Below, piece after piece: positions 17,590-26,621 of a DNA stretch of 64,000 nt. The translations under genes and the position numbers were made by a program. This stretch comes from [Bacteroides] pectinophilus (GTDB taxonomy: Bacteria > Bacillota > Clostridia > Lachnospirales > Lachnospiraceae). The notes under the pieces were generated by a model. It was not told the origin of the DNA. It was given only the letters and a program-made list of their open reading frames with translations, and did no database searches. Where the stretch lies: NCBI GenBank assembly GCA_025146925.1, contig CP102260.1:1783389-1847388 (forward strand). Reading direction: 5' to 3'. Every line of letters starts with the position of its first letter. Position 1 is the stretch's first letter.

Positions 17590-19218
17590 CTAATCCCATC
17601 CGTCATTAAGCCAGTTGCGCAAAAGCAAAGCAACCGCTTCCGGATTCTCGTCCACAAATTTCTCGATAGCCTTTCGTATCTCTGACTTCTCCTGAAGGTC
17701 GATATCTTCGAGAGGCTCCTGCTGCTCTTTTGTTGTCCTCAGCATCTCTTCCACTGAAAGTTCCGGCTCCTTCTCCTCCACTGTCAGAGGTCTTGCACTT
17801 CTGAATACAACAAATGCAAGTAATCCGAGTATTACAACTGCAAGCGCAATCTGTAACCAGAATGTCCAGTTTCTTACGAATGCATTACCCTCAGAATCCA
17901 CGAAGAACGGTTTCTGATATGCAAGCACAGTAATGTTCTGGGTATCAATACCTGTTCCTGTTGATATTGCATTAATCCATGTCTGATCCACCTGTGCTGC
18001 CACAGATTGTGCATTCTGGGCTTTGAAATCATCCCATGTTGTATTATCAAGGAGACCTCTTTTCCTGCATTCATCCTCGTTATATATAACATTCTTTACA
18101 AATGTTACTGTCATTGATGATGTGTTGTAAATAACCTTTCCAGGCTGGCTGTCAGTTGTTGTAACAAGCACATTAGGCAGATATGCATACTTTTTAACAC
18201 TATACTCTGATGTTGAATTAGTACCATCCGATACGTAATATGTAGTTGAATTATCGCCACTGTTAGAAGATGTTCCCGGAACACCGCCTGCTCCATTAGT
18301 ACCTGAACTTGCCTCTTCATATGACTCAGAGTAAAGTCCCTGCTCCATTCCATCCGGTGCAGAGTACTGCGTATTGATAGTATTAACCGCATCCCAGTTC
18401 ATATCGAGATTCATCTGCACATAAGCTTCATCATAAAGCCCTGTTGCCAGCATTCCCTGTCTAAGATGAGATGTTATTGATGATTCTATCTGGCTCTGAT
18501 ACTTAAGCCTTCCGTTGAGGCCTACTGTTGACGTACCACTTACGCTGAGGTCTGTATCAGACTTTGAAAAAAGCGTAGTTCCGTCTGTGCTTATAATTGT
18601 TATGTTATCTGTAGTCTTATTACCTACTGATGTAGCAAGCAGCTGCGCCATACCCGCTGCGACCTCATCATCAATCTGCTTTGTAAGCTGCAATACTACT
18701 CCAACAGTAGCTTCCTGCTTTGTTGAATAGTATATATTAGTTGCTTCTCCAAGTGTTACAGTAACAGATGCTTCCTTTACTCCGTCAAATGACTCAAGAT
18801 CCGTCTTGAATTTTGATTCAAGATACTTCTGCCACTTTTTCTGCTTATCATTCTCAGTTGTTGAGAAGCTTCCTGATAATGCATCCTCAATCGTATAGCC
18901 ATCTGACTGTATGTTGCTTGATGCCAGTGCCATCTTAGCATTCGTAAGGTCTTCTTTTCTGACTTTAACAACCATTGAATTGTCCGCAACATTATACGAT
19001 ATTGAATTATCTGTAAGGAGATTAGTTACCTCCTGCATCTGTGCATATGAACTGCATGTTGTAAGTGTCTCATACTGTGGTCTGTTAACAACAACCGCAA
19101 GTATCACAAGTGCAATAATAACAACAGCCACACTGCTGACAATTACAGCCCTCTGCTTAACAGTATATTTATTCCAGACATCCAGTAATTTCTGTCCAAT
19201 TTGTTTGAACCTATCCAT
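17590..19218 (-). CDS. fliF: Flagellar MS-ring protein FliF
   Basis: 542 residues. Two membrane helices (about 22-45 and 447-470) flank the large periplasmic-side ring-building region. The C-terminal cytoplasmic tail (RKAIEKFVDENPEAVALLLRNW in two pieces) is the FliG-binding site. A Gly/Ser/Thr-rich loop lies near 300-325. FliF is the base on which the motor and export gate assemble. It lies between fliE and fliG. Confidence 0.98.
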   Translation of the reverse strand: MDRFKQIGQKLLDVWNKYTVKQRAVIVSSVAVVIIALVILAVVVNRPQYETLTTCSSYAQMQEVTNLLTDNSISYNVADNSMVVKVRKEDLTNAKMALASSNIQSDGYTIEDALSGSFSTTENDKQKKWQKYLESKFKTDLESFDGVKEASVTVTLGEATNIYYSTKQEATVGVVLQLTKQIDDEVAAGMAQLLATSVGNKTTDNITIISTDGTTLFSKSDTDLSVSGTSTVGLNGRLKYQSQIESSITSHLRQGMLATGLYDEAYVQMNLDMNWDAVNTINTQYSAPDGMEQGLYSESYEEASSGTNGAGGVPGTSSNSGDNSTTYYVSDGTNSTSEYSVKKYAYLPNVLVTTTDSQPGKVIYNTSSMTVTFVKNVIYNEDECRKRGLLDNTTWDDFKAQNAQSVAAQVDQTWINAISTGTGIDTQNITVLAYQKPFFVDSEGNAFVRNWTFWLQIALAVVILGLLAFVVFRSARPLTVEEKEPELSVEEMLRTTKEQQEPLEDIDLQEKSEIRKAIEKFVDENPEAVALLLRNWLNDGWD

Positions 19219-19249
19219 GTTTCAAGTATCCCTTCTGCAATCAGCAATA

Positions 19250-19579
19250 TTACATTGACATATTCATTATTTCCTTATATGCCTCCAGCGCCTTGTCTCT
19301 TATTGCGACAGTATACTGAAGCGCAAGATTAGCTTTCTGCTGATATACACTCAGCTCATGGGTACTTGTGAGATTGCCGAGTGAAAAATCTATCTCAGCC
19401 TGTGAAGCATCCTGAATGTACTTGTTCGTATCGTTAAGAAGTCCGACAACTGAATTATATACCGAATCAAATGTATCCTTGTCAGTTGCAGCCTGATTTG
19501 ATGAAGCAGACTTAACAGCATTAGTGACTTTGTCTATATAGTCACTGCCCAGCGCCTGCGTAGCTGAATAAACGTCCAT
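19250..19579 (-). CDS. fliE: Hook-basal body protein FliE
   Basis: 109 residues, a small helical protein joining the MS ring to the rod. The C-terminal region LTSTHELSVYQQKANLALQYTVAIRDKALEAYKEIMNM (read in pieces) is the conserved FliE signature. It follows flgC and precedes fliF, the standard order. Confidence 0.95.
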   Translation of the reverse strand: MDVYSATQALGSDYIDKVTNAVKSASSNQAATDKDTFDSVYNSVVGLLNDTNKYIQDASQAEIDFSLGNLTSTHELSVYQQKANLALQYTVAIRDKALEAYKEIMNMSM

Positions 19580-19623
19580 TAATAATTCCCCGTATTCTAT
19601 AAAATGTTATTGAGCACAAATTA

Positions 19624-20073
19624 TTATGCCTTGCCTATCTCTAGTCCCTTTGTTGCCATGCTCTTGCCTGCATTAAATGCAGTAACATTGGCCTCATAAG
19701 ATCTTGTTGCATCTATAAGATCAGTCATCTCCTGCACTACATTGACATTAGGATATGTGACATATCCATTCTCATCAGCATCCGGATGCGACGGATCGTA
19801 TTTTTTAACCATGTCAGTCGTATTATCTTCAAGTATAGATGTCACCTTGACGCCGTTACCTGCGATACCGTTACGCGCAGCCTCAAATACATGTTCAAAT
19901 GACTGCACCGACTTCCCCTTCTCTGTAAAATATACTTCCTTTCTTACATAAGGAGTTCCATCTGATGTACGTGTTGTATTAACATTAGCAATATTCTCCG
20001 ATATAACATCAGTTCTGAGCCTCTGCGCTGTCATACCTGATGATGCAATGTTAAACTGACTGAATAACGCCAT
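19624..20073 (-). CDS. flgC: Flagellar proximal rod protein FlgC
   Basis: 149 residues. N-terminal rod motif (FNIASSGMTAQRLRTDVISENIANVNTT in pieces) and C-terminal VVQEMTDLIDATRSYEANVTAFNAGK are both present. It forms the proximal rod with FlgB and FlgF-type proteins. It follows flgB after a 76-base gap that holds a hairpin. Confidence 0.97.
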   Translation of the reverse strand: MALFSQFNIASSGMTAQRLRTDVISENIANVNTTRTSDGTPYVRKEVYFTEKGKSVQSFEHVFEAARNGIAGNGVKVTSILEDNTTDMVKKYDPSHPDADENGYVTYPNVNVVQEMTDLIDATRSYEANVTAFNAGKSMATKGLEIGKA

Positions 20074-20106
20074 AATCTACCTCATTCCTGCCACACCGGC
20101 TGTATT

Positions 20107-20136
20107 AACATAGCTGCCATCCGGCATGGCTATGTT
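20107..20136 (-). other. Hairpin between flgB and flgC
   Basis: An inverted repeat with perfect 8-base arms (AACATAGC / GCTATGTT) and a GC-rich interior lies in the only sizeable gap among the first flagellar genes. There is no T-run. It is probably an mRNA processing or stability element. Confidence 0.5.
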
Positions 20137-20149
20137 TGGATTGTTATTA

Positions 20150-20545
20150 CTAGCTTATTACCATCTTAATTCTTGAAAATTCATTATTCATGCTGTCTAT
20201 AAGTGCATTATAAACAAGCTGGTTGGAAGCAAGCTCTGACTGCTCGGTCTCTATATCTACGTTATTCCTGTCACTCCTGTATGAAAGCGTTGAATAATCC
20301 GTATATACCTGTGAATGTACCGTATCCAGATCTGCATGCTTAACTCTCTGATTAAGTGTTGAATATGGATTCTCAGGTGCCTCCAAAGCAGAGTTGAGAT
20401 ACTTCTCAAACGAAACATCTTTTCTCTTATATCCCGGTGTATCCACATTAGCAATATTATTAGTAAGTACTTCGTTACGAAGCCAGCTGTTGTCTGCTGC
20501 TTTATTCAATACATCTACATACCCAAATGCTCCAGAATCAAACAT
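20150..20545 (-). CDS. flgB: Flagellar proximal rod protein FlgB
   Basis: 131 residues. The N-terminal rod signature (LNKAADNSWLRNEVLTNNIANVDTPGYKR in pieces) is clear, and the C-terminal helix ends the protein. This is the first gene of the flagellar operon. Its ATG has AGGAG 8 bases upstream and a promoter-like sequence about 35 bases further up. Confidence 0.97.
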   Translation of the reverse strand: MFDSGAFGYVDVLNKAADNSWLRNEVLTNNIANVDTPGYKRKDVSFEKYLNSALEAPENPYSTLNQRVKHADLDTVHSQVYTDYSTLSYRSDRNNVDIETEQSELASNQLVYNALIDSMNNEFSRIKMVIS

Positions 20546-20578
20546 ATTCTCACTCCTATCCCATTATTCACTTAATAA

Positions 20579-20607
20579 ATTATAAGGTTTTATTCAGTAA
20601 AACACAA
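20579..20607 (-). promoter_or_regulatory. Flagellar operon promoter before flgB
   Basis: On the minus strand a perfect TATAAT (plus 20579-20584) is preceded by TTGTGT (plus 20602-20607) at exactly 17 bases. It lies between the codY terminator and flgB and is the obvious start for the whole flagellar operon. The -35 is weak (TTG only), which suggests an activator or upstream control. It looks like a sigma-A rather than a sigma-28 promoter. Confidence 0.65.
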
Positions 20608-20613
20608 GCTTTT

Positions 20614-20630
20614 TTGACAATATTAGTCAA
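20614..20630. promoter_or_regulatory. Palindrome upstream of the flgB promoter
   Basis: A 17-base inverted repeat with arms TTGAC/GTCAA around an A+T centre lies directly upstream of the -35 element, where an activator or repressor could bind. It does not match the CodY box well. Confidence 0.4.
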
Positions 20631-20676
20631 TTTTTATTATAAACTGCACAGAATGGTTAAATTATGCAAAACAAAA

Positions 20677-20713
20677 GAAAGCTGCACAATCCGGGCGGAC
20701 CTTCGCAGCTTTC
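20677..20713 (-). terminator. Rho-independent terminator of codY
   Basis: A perfect 9-base stem (GAAAGCTGC/GCAGCTTTC) with a 19-base loop is followed on the minus strand by TTTTGTTTTG. It lies just after the codY stop and separates codY from the flagellar operon. Confidence 0.85.
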
Positions 20714-20725
20714 CTCAAACAGCTA

Positions 20726-21493
20726 TTAATCAAGTTTCTTAAGCTCATCAAATACAACATCATTAATAACCTTGATGTATGTTCCTTTCATGCCGGATGA
20801 TCTTGACTCAATCACTCCCGCACTCTCAAACTTTCTGAGAGCATTAACAATAACCGAGCGTGTTATTCCTACCTTGTCTGCAATCTTACTTGCGACAAGA
20901 ATACCCTCCTCGCCATCAAGTTCCTTGAATATATGCTTAATTGCCTCAAGTTCTGATGATGAAAGTGTGCTTATTGCTGACTTCACAATCTGCTGCTTAC
21001 GCACTTCCTCTGCATTCTCATCCGTAACGGCACGCATCATCTCAAGTCCGACTACCGTAGTGCCATACTCACAAAGTATAATATCTTCTATCTCATAGTT
21101 ATTATCGCTCTTATACATAAAGAGTGTTCCAAGTCTCTCACCGCCTATGTCAATAGGAGCAAGCAGTGCCTGAAACTTACGTACATTCTCTTCAGCGAAT
21201 CCGAGTGTCGCAAGATTAACATTCTCTTTGGTTGACAGCACGCTAAGCAGTCTTTCGTTAAGCATCTGATCTACAAAGCCACCGACCTTATCAAAGATAA
21301 GCTCATCAATTCTGTCAACACCATCACAGAATCCTGTTCCCAGCACCTTGCCTTTCTTACTTATAACGAGTATGTTTGATTCAAGAATTCCGCTCAATAC
21401 CGCACAGATATCGTTAAACTCAACTCGCTGTGAATGATTATTGTGTAATAGCTTATTGATTTTTCTTGTCTTATCCAATAATTGAACGCTCAT
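20726..21493 (-). CDS. codY: Global GTP/branched-chain amino acid sensor CodY
   Basis: 255 residues. The N-terminal GAF-like effector domain starts MSVQLLDKTRKINKLLHNN. The C-terminal winged helix (ASKIADKVGITRSVIVNALRKFESAG in pieces) binds DNA. CodY represses amino acid uptake, nitrogen and often motility genes when GTP and isoleucine are high. The start at MSVQ matches the family and has GAGGAG just upstream; codons up to 21523 are not conserved. It lies directly upstream of the flagellar operon and after topA. Confidence 0.96.
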   Translation of the reverse strand: MSVQLLDKTRKINKLLHNNHSQRVEFNDICAVLSGILESNILVISKKGKVLGTGFCDGVDRIDELIFDKVGGFVDQMLNERLLSVLSTKENVNLATLGFAEENVRKFQALLAPIDIGGERLGTLFMYKSDNNYEIEDIILCEYGTTVVGLEMMRAVTDENAEEVRKQQIVKSAISTLSSSELEAIKHIFKELDGEEGILVASKIADKVGITRSVIVNALRKFESAGVIESRSSGMKGTYIKVINDVVFDELKKLD

Positions 21494-21612
21494 ATTCTCC
21501 TCACTTCTGCGCGCACAGCGCAATGTATATAATCGCCATCATCATAAAAGAATATTAGCACAATTAAATCAAGTTATCAATATTTTTTACACAATTTGTA
21601 TAAATTAATTTA

Positions 21613-23691
21613 TTATTCCGCATACTTCGGCTTCTGTTCAACATAGCCGCAATTTTCATCGGCGCACGCTATCTTACTTCCCTTTTCGACCATGTATCCG
21701 CCGCACTTAGGGCACTTCTTTGCAACAGGCTTCTGCCATGACATAAAATCGCACTCCGGATTATCTTCACATCCGTAATAGCGGCGGCCCTTCTTAGTCT
21801 TACGCATTACTATCTCTTTGCCGCACTTAGGGCATGCAACTCCTATTTTTTCAAGATATGGCTTTGTATTACGGCATTCAGGGAATCCCGGACACGCAAG
21901 GAACTTACCGTGAGGTCCGTATTTGATAACCATGTTGCGTCCACACACATCACAGACAACATCAGTAACCTCATCCTCTATCTTGACGTTCTCCAGTTCT
22001 TTTTCGGCCGCCTTAACCGATTCATCAAGATCCGGATAAAAATTACGTATTACCGTCTTCCAGTCTACTGTTCCCTCTTCAACACTGTCAAGAAGTGCTT
22101 CCATAGTGGCAGTAAAATTAACATCAACAATAGTAGGGAATGCCTTAAGCATTATGTTGTTGACTGCTTCGCCAAGCTCTGTCACATAAAGGTTCTTATT
22201 CTCCTTGGCAACGTATCTTCTTGCAATTATTGTTGTTATTGTAGGTGCATAAGTACTTGGACGTCCTATTCCAAGTTCTTCAAGTGTCTTAACAAGAGAT
22301 GCCTCCGTATAATGAGCCGGCGGCTGCGTAAAATGCTGCTTCTTATCGAGATTATCAAGCTTGAGCTCTGAGTTCTCATCTATACCGCTTATAAGCTTAT
22401 TACCTGTCTGTACATCATCATCTTCATCTTTGTATACAGACATAAATCCATCAAACTTAAGCTTGGATGCAGAAACATTAAATCTGTATTCACCGGCCTT
22501 AATCCTGACTGCCGTTGTTTCGTATACAGCATCGCTCATCCTGCTTGCAGTAAATCTCTTCCAGATAAGCTGATAAAGCCTGAACTGATCTCTTGACAGA
22601 GATTCCTTAACATCTGCCGGAGTAAGTGATATGTCAGTAGGACGGATTGCCTCATGTGCATCCTGTATCTTCTTTTTGCTTCCGTTCTTCTTGTCACTCT
22701 GCATAAGATACTTGTCGCCATACTTTGATTCAATATAATCATGCGCCATTACCTGGGCTTCTTCGGCTACACGTGTAGAATCCGTACGCAGATATGTGAT
22801 TATACCGATTGTTCCCTGCCCCGCAATATCAACACCTTCATAAAGCTGCTGTGCAAGACGCATCGTCTTCTGTGTGGAAAAGTTAAGCAGCTTGGAGGCT
22901 TCCTGCTGGAGTGTACTTGTTGTAAACGGAAGCGGTGCCTTCTTTGACTTCTCGCCCTTCTTCACAGACTCAACAGCGAACTGCTCCTTCTCAAGCTTTG
23001 CGACAACCGCATCCATTTCTGCGGCGCTTTTTATATCCATCCTGCCATCTGCATTACCATAAAAATGTGCAACAACCGGCTTCTTCTCACCTTTTACATT
23101 AAGTACTGCATCAAGCGTCCAGTACTCTTCCGGAATAAATGAATTAATCTCGTCTTCCCTGTCACATATTATTCTGAGTGCGACAGACTGTACTCGTCCC
23201 GCACTCAATCCCCTCTTAACCTTCGCCCAGAGAAGCGGACTTATCTTATAGCCTACCATTCTGTCAAGAATTCTTCTTGACTGCTGTGCATTAACAAGAT
23301 TCATGTCAATCTTGCGTGGTTCCTTAATTGATGCCTTAACAGCATTCTTTGTAATCTCATTAAAACTGATTCTGTTAATGTGCTTATCATCTAACTTCAG
23401 TGCCTGGGAAAGATGCCATGAGATTGCTTCTCCCTCACGGTCGGGGTCAGTTGCAAGATATACTTTATCTGCTTTCTTTACCTGCTTCTTGAGGTTAGCA
23501 AGAATGTCCCCTTTTCCCCTGATAGTGATGTACTTCGGCTCAAAATCATTCTCTATATCAATGCCCATCTGGCTCTTGGGAAGATCTCTTATATGTCCGT
23601 TAGATGCACATACCTCATAATTACTTCCCAAGAACTTCTTAATTGTCTTAACCTTAGCCGGTGACTCCACTATAACAAGATTTTTTCCCAT
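21613..23691 (-). CDS. topA: DNA topoisomerase I (type IA)
   Basis: 692 residues. The N-terminal TOPRIM domain (VIVES with E9, DPDREGEA) is followed by the catalytic region with active-site Tyr300 (TYLRTDS). Three C-terminal zinc-binding repeats follow (CDVCG...C, CPKCG...C, CPKCG...C; about 578-692). It relaxes negative supercoils. It follows dprA by 44 bases and precedes codY, a common Firmicutes order. Confidence 0.98.
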   Translation of the reverse strand: MGKNLVIVESPAKVKTIKKFLGSNYEVCASNGHIRDLPKSQMGIDIENDFEPKYITIRGKGDILANLKKQVKKADKVYLATDPDREGEAISWHLSQALKLDDKHINRISFNEITKNAVKASIKEPRKIDMNLVNAQQSRRILDRMVGYKISPLLWAKVKRGLSAGRVQSVALRIICDREDEINSFIPEEYWTLDAVLNVKGEKKPVVAHFYGNADGRMDIKSAAEMDAVVAKLEKEQFAVESVKKGEKSKKAPLPFTTSTLQQEASKLLNFSTQKTMRLAQQLYEGVDIAGQGTIGIITYLRTDSTRVAEEAQVMAHDYIESKYGDKYLMQSDKKNGSKKKIQDAHEAIRPTDISLTPADVKESLSRDQFRLYQLIWKRFTASRMSDAVYETTAVRIKAGEYRFNVSASKLKFDGFMSVYKDEDDDVQTGNKLISGIDENSELKLDNLDKKQHFTQPPAHYTEASLVKTLEELGIGRPSTYAPTITTIIARRYVAKENKNLYVTELGEAVNNIMLKAFPTIVDVNFTATMEALLDSVEEGTVDWKTVIRNFYPDLDESVKAAEKELENVKIEDEVTDVVCDVCGRNMVIKYGPHGKFLACPGFPECRNTKPYLEKIGVACPKCGKEIVMRKTKKGRRYYGCEDNPECDFMSWQKPVAKKCPKCGGYMVEKGSKIACADENCGYVEQKPKYAE

Positions 23692-23735
23692 CGCCTATAC
23701 TTCCTCTCAAATGCTTTGTAGCTGTCCGCTCCGTA

Positions 23736-24845
23736 TTAATCCCCATTATCGCACATCTTCCTCACATAATAATTATGTGACACCTGCTCAATCATATCCT
23801 TCAATTCAAGATTAAGCAATATCTCACATACCTTTAATGGTGTAAGATGTGTTTCTTCTATAATAATGTCTATGCTTTTAGGAATTAAACAGATACTACC
23901 ATACACCTTTTCTTCCTCGCTTGCAAGTACAATATTATTTTTTTCTTTTTTATTAATAATATTAATTCCAAGTATTTCCAGAATATCTCTCGTCTGTGTA
24001 ACAACATGTGCTCCCTGCTTAAGCAGGTAATTACAGCCTTCACTAAGTACATCCCCTACACGCCCCGGCACTGCCATGATGTCCTTATTCTGTTCCAATG
24101 CAGCATCAACGGTTATAAGTGTCCCACTCCGCCTGCGCGCCTCAACAACCACAACGACATCGGCAAGTGCACTTATTATCCTGTTTCTTACCGGAAAATT
24201 CCCCGCTGACGGCTTCGTACCTGGCGGATATTCAGATAATATACCGCCATGAATCATTGTATCTGCATATAAGCCTATATTACTACGCGGATAACAGACA
24301 TCCACTCCGCTTCCAAGAACCGCAAATGTTCTTCCTCCGGCTTCAGCCGATGCCCTCTGTCCGAACGTATCAATCCCTGTTGCAAGACCGCTCACAATCT
24401 GTACACCCGCCCTGGCAAGCTCCCGCCCAAACATCTCTGCAATCTGCCTTCCGTATGCAGAACATGCTCTTGCACCAATTATGGCAACACTCGGAGCAGC
24501 ATCCGGAAGATGTCCCTTATAGTACAGAATATGAGGCGCATCATATATCATTCCAAGTCTTACAGGATAATCTGCCCTGCCGGGATAAGTAAACGCTATC
24601 TGCTTTGCCACAAGACTCTCATACTCTCTTCTGACCCATTCAGCATTCCTGCATGCAATAAGATTATCAAAATCACCATGCGAAAATCTTACATTACTTC
24701 CCGACATTGCATCCTTAAGCTCCTGCTCTCCGGCATTGTACACTCCGCAGGCACTTCCAAATATTGCCATAAGTTCCGATATCTTGGTGTTACCTATTCC
24801 CCTGATATTATTCAGCCAGTATACACAGAATTCTTCATCAACCAT
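23736..24845 (-). CDS. dprA: DNA-processing protein DprA (Smf)
   Basis: 369 residues. An N-terminal helix-hairpin-like region is followed by the DprA Rossmann fold (AIIGARACSAYGRQIA...SGLATGIDTFGQRAS...VDVCYPRSN) and a C-terminal winged-helix-like domain. DprA loads RecA onto incoming single-stranded DNA in transformation. It overlaps comM by 8 bases; its own ribosome site is weak, so coupling is likely. Confidence 0.96.
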   Translation of the reverse strand: MVDEEFCVYWLNNIRGIGNTKISELMAIFGSACGVYNAGEQELKDAMSGSNVRFSHGDFDNLIACRNAEWVRREYESLVAKQIAFTYPGRADYPVRLGMIYDAPHILYYKGHLPDAAPSVAIIGARACSAYGRQIAEMFGRELARAGVQIVSGLATGIDTFGQRASAEAGGRTFAVLGSGVDVCYPRSNIGLYADTMIHGGILSEYPPGTKPSAGNFPVRNRIISALADVVVVVEARRRSGTLITVDAALEQNKDIMAVPGRVGDVLSEGCNYLLKQGAHVVTQTRDILEILGINIINKKEKNNIVLASEEEKVYGSICLIPKSIDIIIEETHLTPLKVCEILLNLELKDMIEQVSHNYYVRKMCDNGD

Positions 24846-26409
24846 TGCGATATGCCACCGCCTCTCCTATGTGTGGACATCTTACGCTGCTGCTTCCTTC
24901 CAGATCAGCAATCGTTCTTGCCACTCTTAATATCCTGTAATATCCGCGGGCTGTAAGTCCCATCTTATCCCATATTCTTCCGGCAAGCTCCCTCTCCTCA
25001 CTTCCAAGTCCGCAGTATCTCTCAAGCTCTCCTGCCGTAAGCTGTGAATTAAGCACTCCTCTTTGTCCCTGAATCTGTCTTGCCTGTATTACTCTTTCGC
25101 GCATATCTTCGGAACTCATAACACAATTATGTCCACGCCATACATTCCCGGAATCACTCCTGCCCCGGCTGTTATTATTAAGTGTTATCGCTTCGTGCCT
25201 TACAGGCGATACATGCACGCACATATCAAATCTGTCAAGCAGCGGGCGGCTTATCCTCGCCCTGTAATTAAGGATCTGTGCCTCCGTACAGGTGCATCTG
25301 CTCCTGTCAGGGTAAAATCCGCACTTACACGGATTCATCGCAGCAACCAGCATAAAGCGTGCCGGGAATCTGTACGTTCCCGAATTACGCACAATAACTA
25401 CCTCTCCGTCCTCAAGCGGCTGCCGCATAGCGTCAAGTGTGGCACTTCTGAATTCCGTCAGTTCATCAAGAAAAAGAACACCATGTCCCGCAAGTGTTAT
25501 CTCTCCCGGAGACAGTCTGCTTCCGCCGCCTATCAGTCCGACTGTTGTTATCGTATGGTGTGGACTTCTGTAAGGCGGTTGAGTTATAAGTCCTTCTGAT
25601 GAATCAAGCAGCCCGGCTATGCTGTATATCTGAGTAACCTCAAGGCTCTCCTCCTCTGTAAGTCCCGGCAGAATCCCTGCAATTCTCCTTGCCATCATTG
25701 TCTTACCGCTTCCGGGAGCACCCATATACAGGATATTGTGCATTCCGGCAGCTGCTATCAAAGATGCCCTGACCGCGGCTTCCTGACCGCATACATCAGA
25801 ATAATCATCATATCCTGCTTCCGCCGCCGTACTGTTATAAGGAACATATTCCCCCTTGTGCAGTGCCGTGTAATCTCCGCTAAGATAATCTATAACAGCC
25901 TTCAGCGAATCCGCACCAAGAATATCTATTCCATCAACCACTCTGCACTCCGGCATATTATCAGATGGGATTATACATCTCTTAAGTCCTCTGCGTCTTG
26001 CCTCCAGCACGCATGGCAGTATTCCTCTTACTGCCCTCACCGAACCGTCAAGACTCAGCTCCCCCATAATCATCATGTCATTAACCGATGTGCTGTCAAA
26101 CATATCTTCCGCACACAATGTTCCCACAGCAATTGCAAGGTCATACCCTGTCCCCTGCTTAGGCATATTAGCCGGTGATATATTCACTGTCACACGCCTT
26201 GGTCTCGGATTAAGCCCCGAATTCTTAAGTGCAACTCTTACTCGTTCCTTAGACTCCCTGACCTCAGCAGCCAGGATTCCTCCCATATCAAATCCCGGCA
26301 GACCATTCTGCACATCTACCTCAACCGCTACAATATCAGGAACAACTCCTCTCACATTCCCACATAAAATCCTGCTAAACAAAAAAACTCCCTTCTTACC
26401 ATATTCCAC
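24838..26409 (-). CDS. comM: ComM/YifB-family Mg-chelatase-like ATPase
   Basis: 523 residues. An N-terminal Lon-protease-like domain is followed by an AAA+ core with Walker A GAPGSGKT and downstream LFLDELTEF, then a C-terminal Mg-chelatase subunit C-like domain. ComM-family helicases promote branch migration during natural transformation. It is the first gene of the comM-dprA-topA-codY group. Confidence 0.95.
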   Translation of the reverse strand: MEYGKKGVFLFSRILCGNVRGVVPDIVAVEVDVQNGLPGFDMGGILAAEVRESKERVRVALKNSGLNPRPRRVTVNISPANMPKQGTGYDLAIAVGTLCAEDMFDSTSVNDMMIMGELSLDGSVRAVRGILPCVLEARRRGLKRCIIPSDNMPECRVVDGIDILGADSLKAVIDYLSGDYTALHKGEYVPYNSTAAEAGYDDYSDVCGQEAAVRASLIAAAGMHNILYMGAPGSGKTMMARRIAGILPGLTEEESLEVTQIYSIAGLLDSSEGLITQPPYRSPHHTITTVGLIGGGSRLSPGEITLAGHGVLFLDELTEFRSATLDAMRQPLEDGEVVIVRNSGTYRFPARFMLVAAMNPCKCGFYPDRSRCTCTEAQILNYRARISRPLLDRFDMCVHVSPVRHEAITLNNNSRGRSDSGNVWRGHNCVMSSEDMRERVIQARQIQGQRGVLNSQLTAGELERYCGLGSEERELAGRIWDKMGLTARGYYRILRVARTIADLEGSSSVRCPHIGEAVAYRNG

Positions 26410-26515
26410 TGACAGAAAGCCAATTCACTATGGTAACAAAAGGAAGTCATACAGATACCCGGTTAATATAATTCATGACATCTTAATCCGCCCTGATTGC
26501 AATGTCATTTTTATA

Positions 26516-26544
26516 AGATTAGCATATTCCACGCATTGCGTCAA
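26516..26544 (-). promoter_or_regulatory. Probable promoter of the comM-dprA-topA-codY group
   Basis: On the minus strand TTGACG (plus 26539-26544) is separated by 17 bases from TAATCT (plus 26516-26521), which is preceded by TG one base away (extended -10). It lies between the pilus-operon terminator and comM. Confidence 0.5.
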
Positions 26545-26560
26545 TAAGAAAATAGAAAAT

Positions 26561-26591
26561 GAGACAGCTTATAACAAACATAAACTGTCCC
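26561..26591 (-). terminator. Terminator of the pilus operon
   Basis: A 12-base stem (GGGACAGTTTAT / ATAAGCTGTCTC, with wobble pairs) and a 7-base loop are followed on the minus strand by a T-rich tail (ATTTTCTATTTTC). It lies about 30 bases after the last pilus-operon gene. Confidence 0.8.
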
Positions 26592-26621
26592 ACTCCATTG
26601 AAATCAATCATGACCATCTGA

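Noticed and set aside
22361..24592. Plus-strand open frames across topA and dprA
   Set aside because: They lie opposite well-conserved genes, have no ribosome sites or family motifs, and reflect codon-use shadows.
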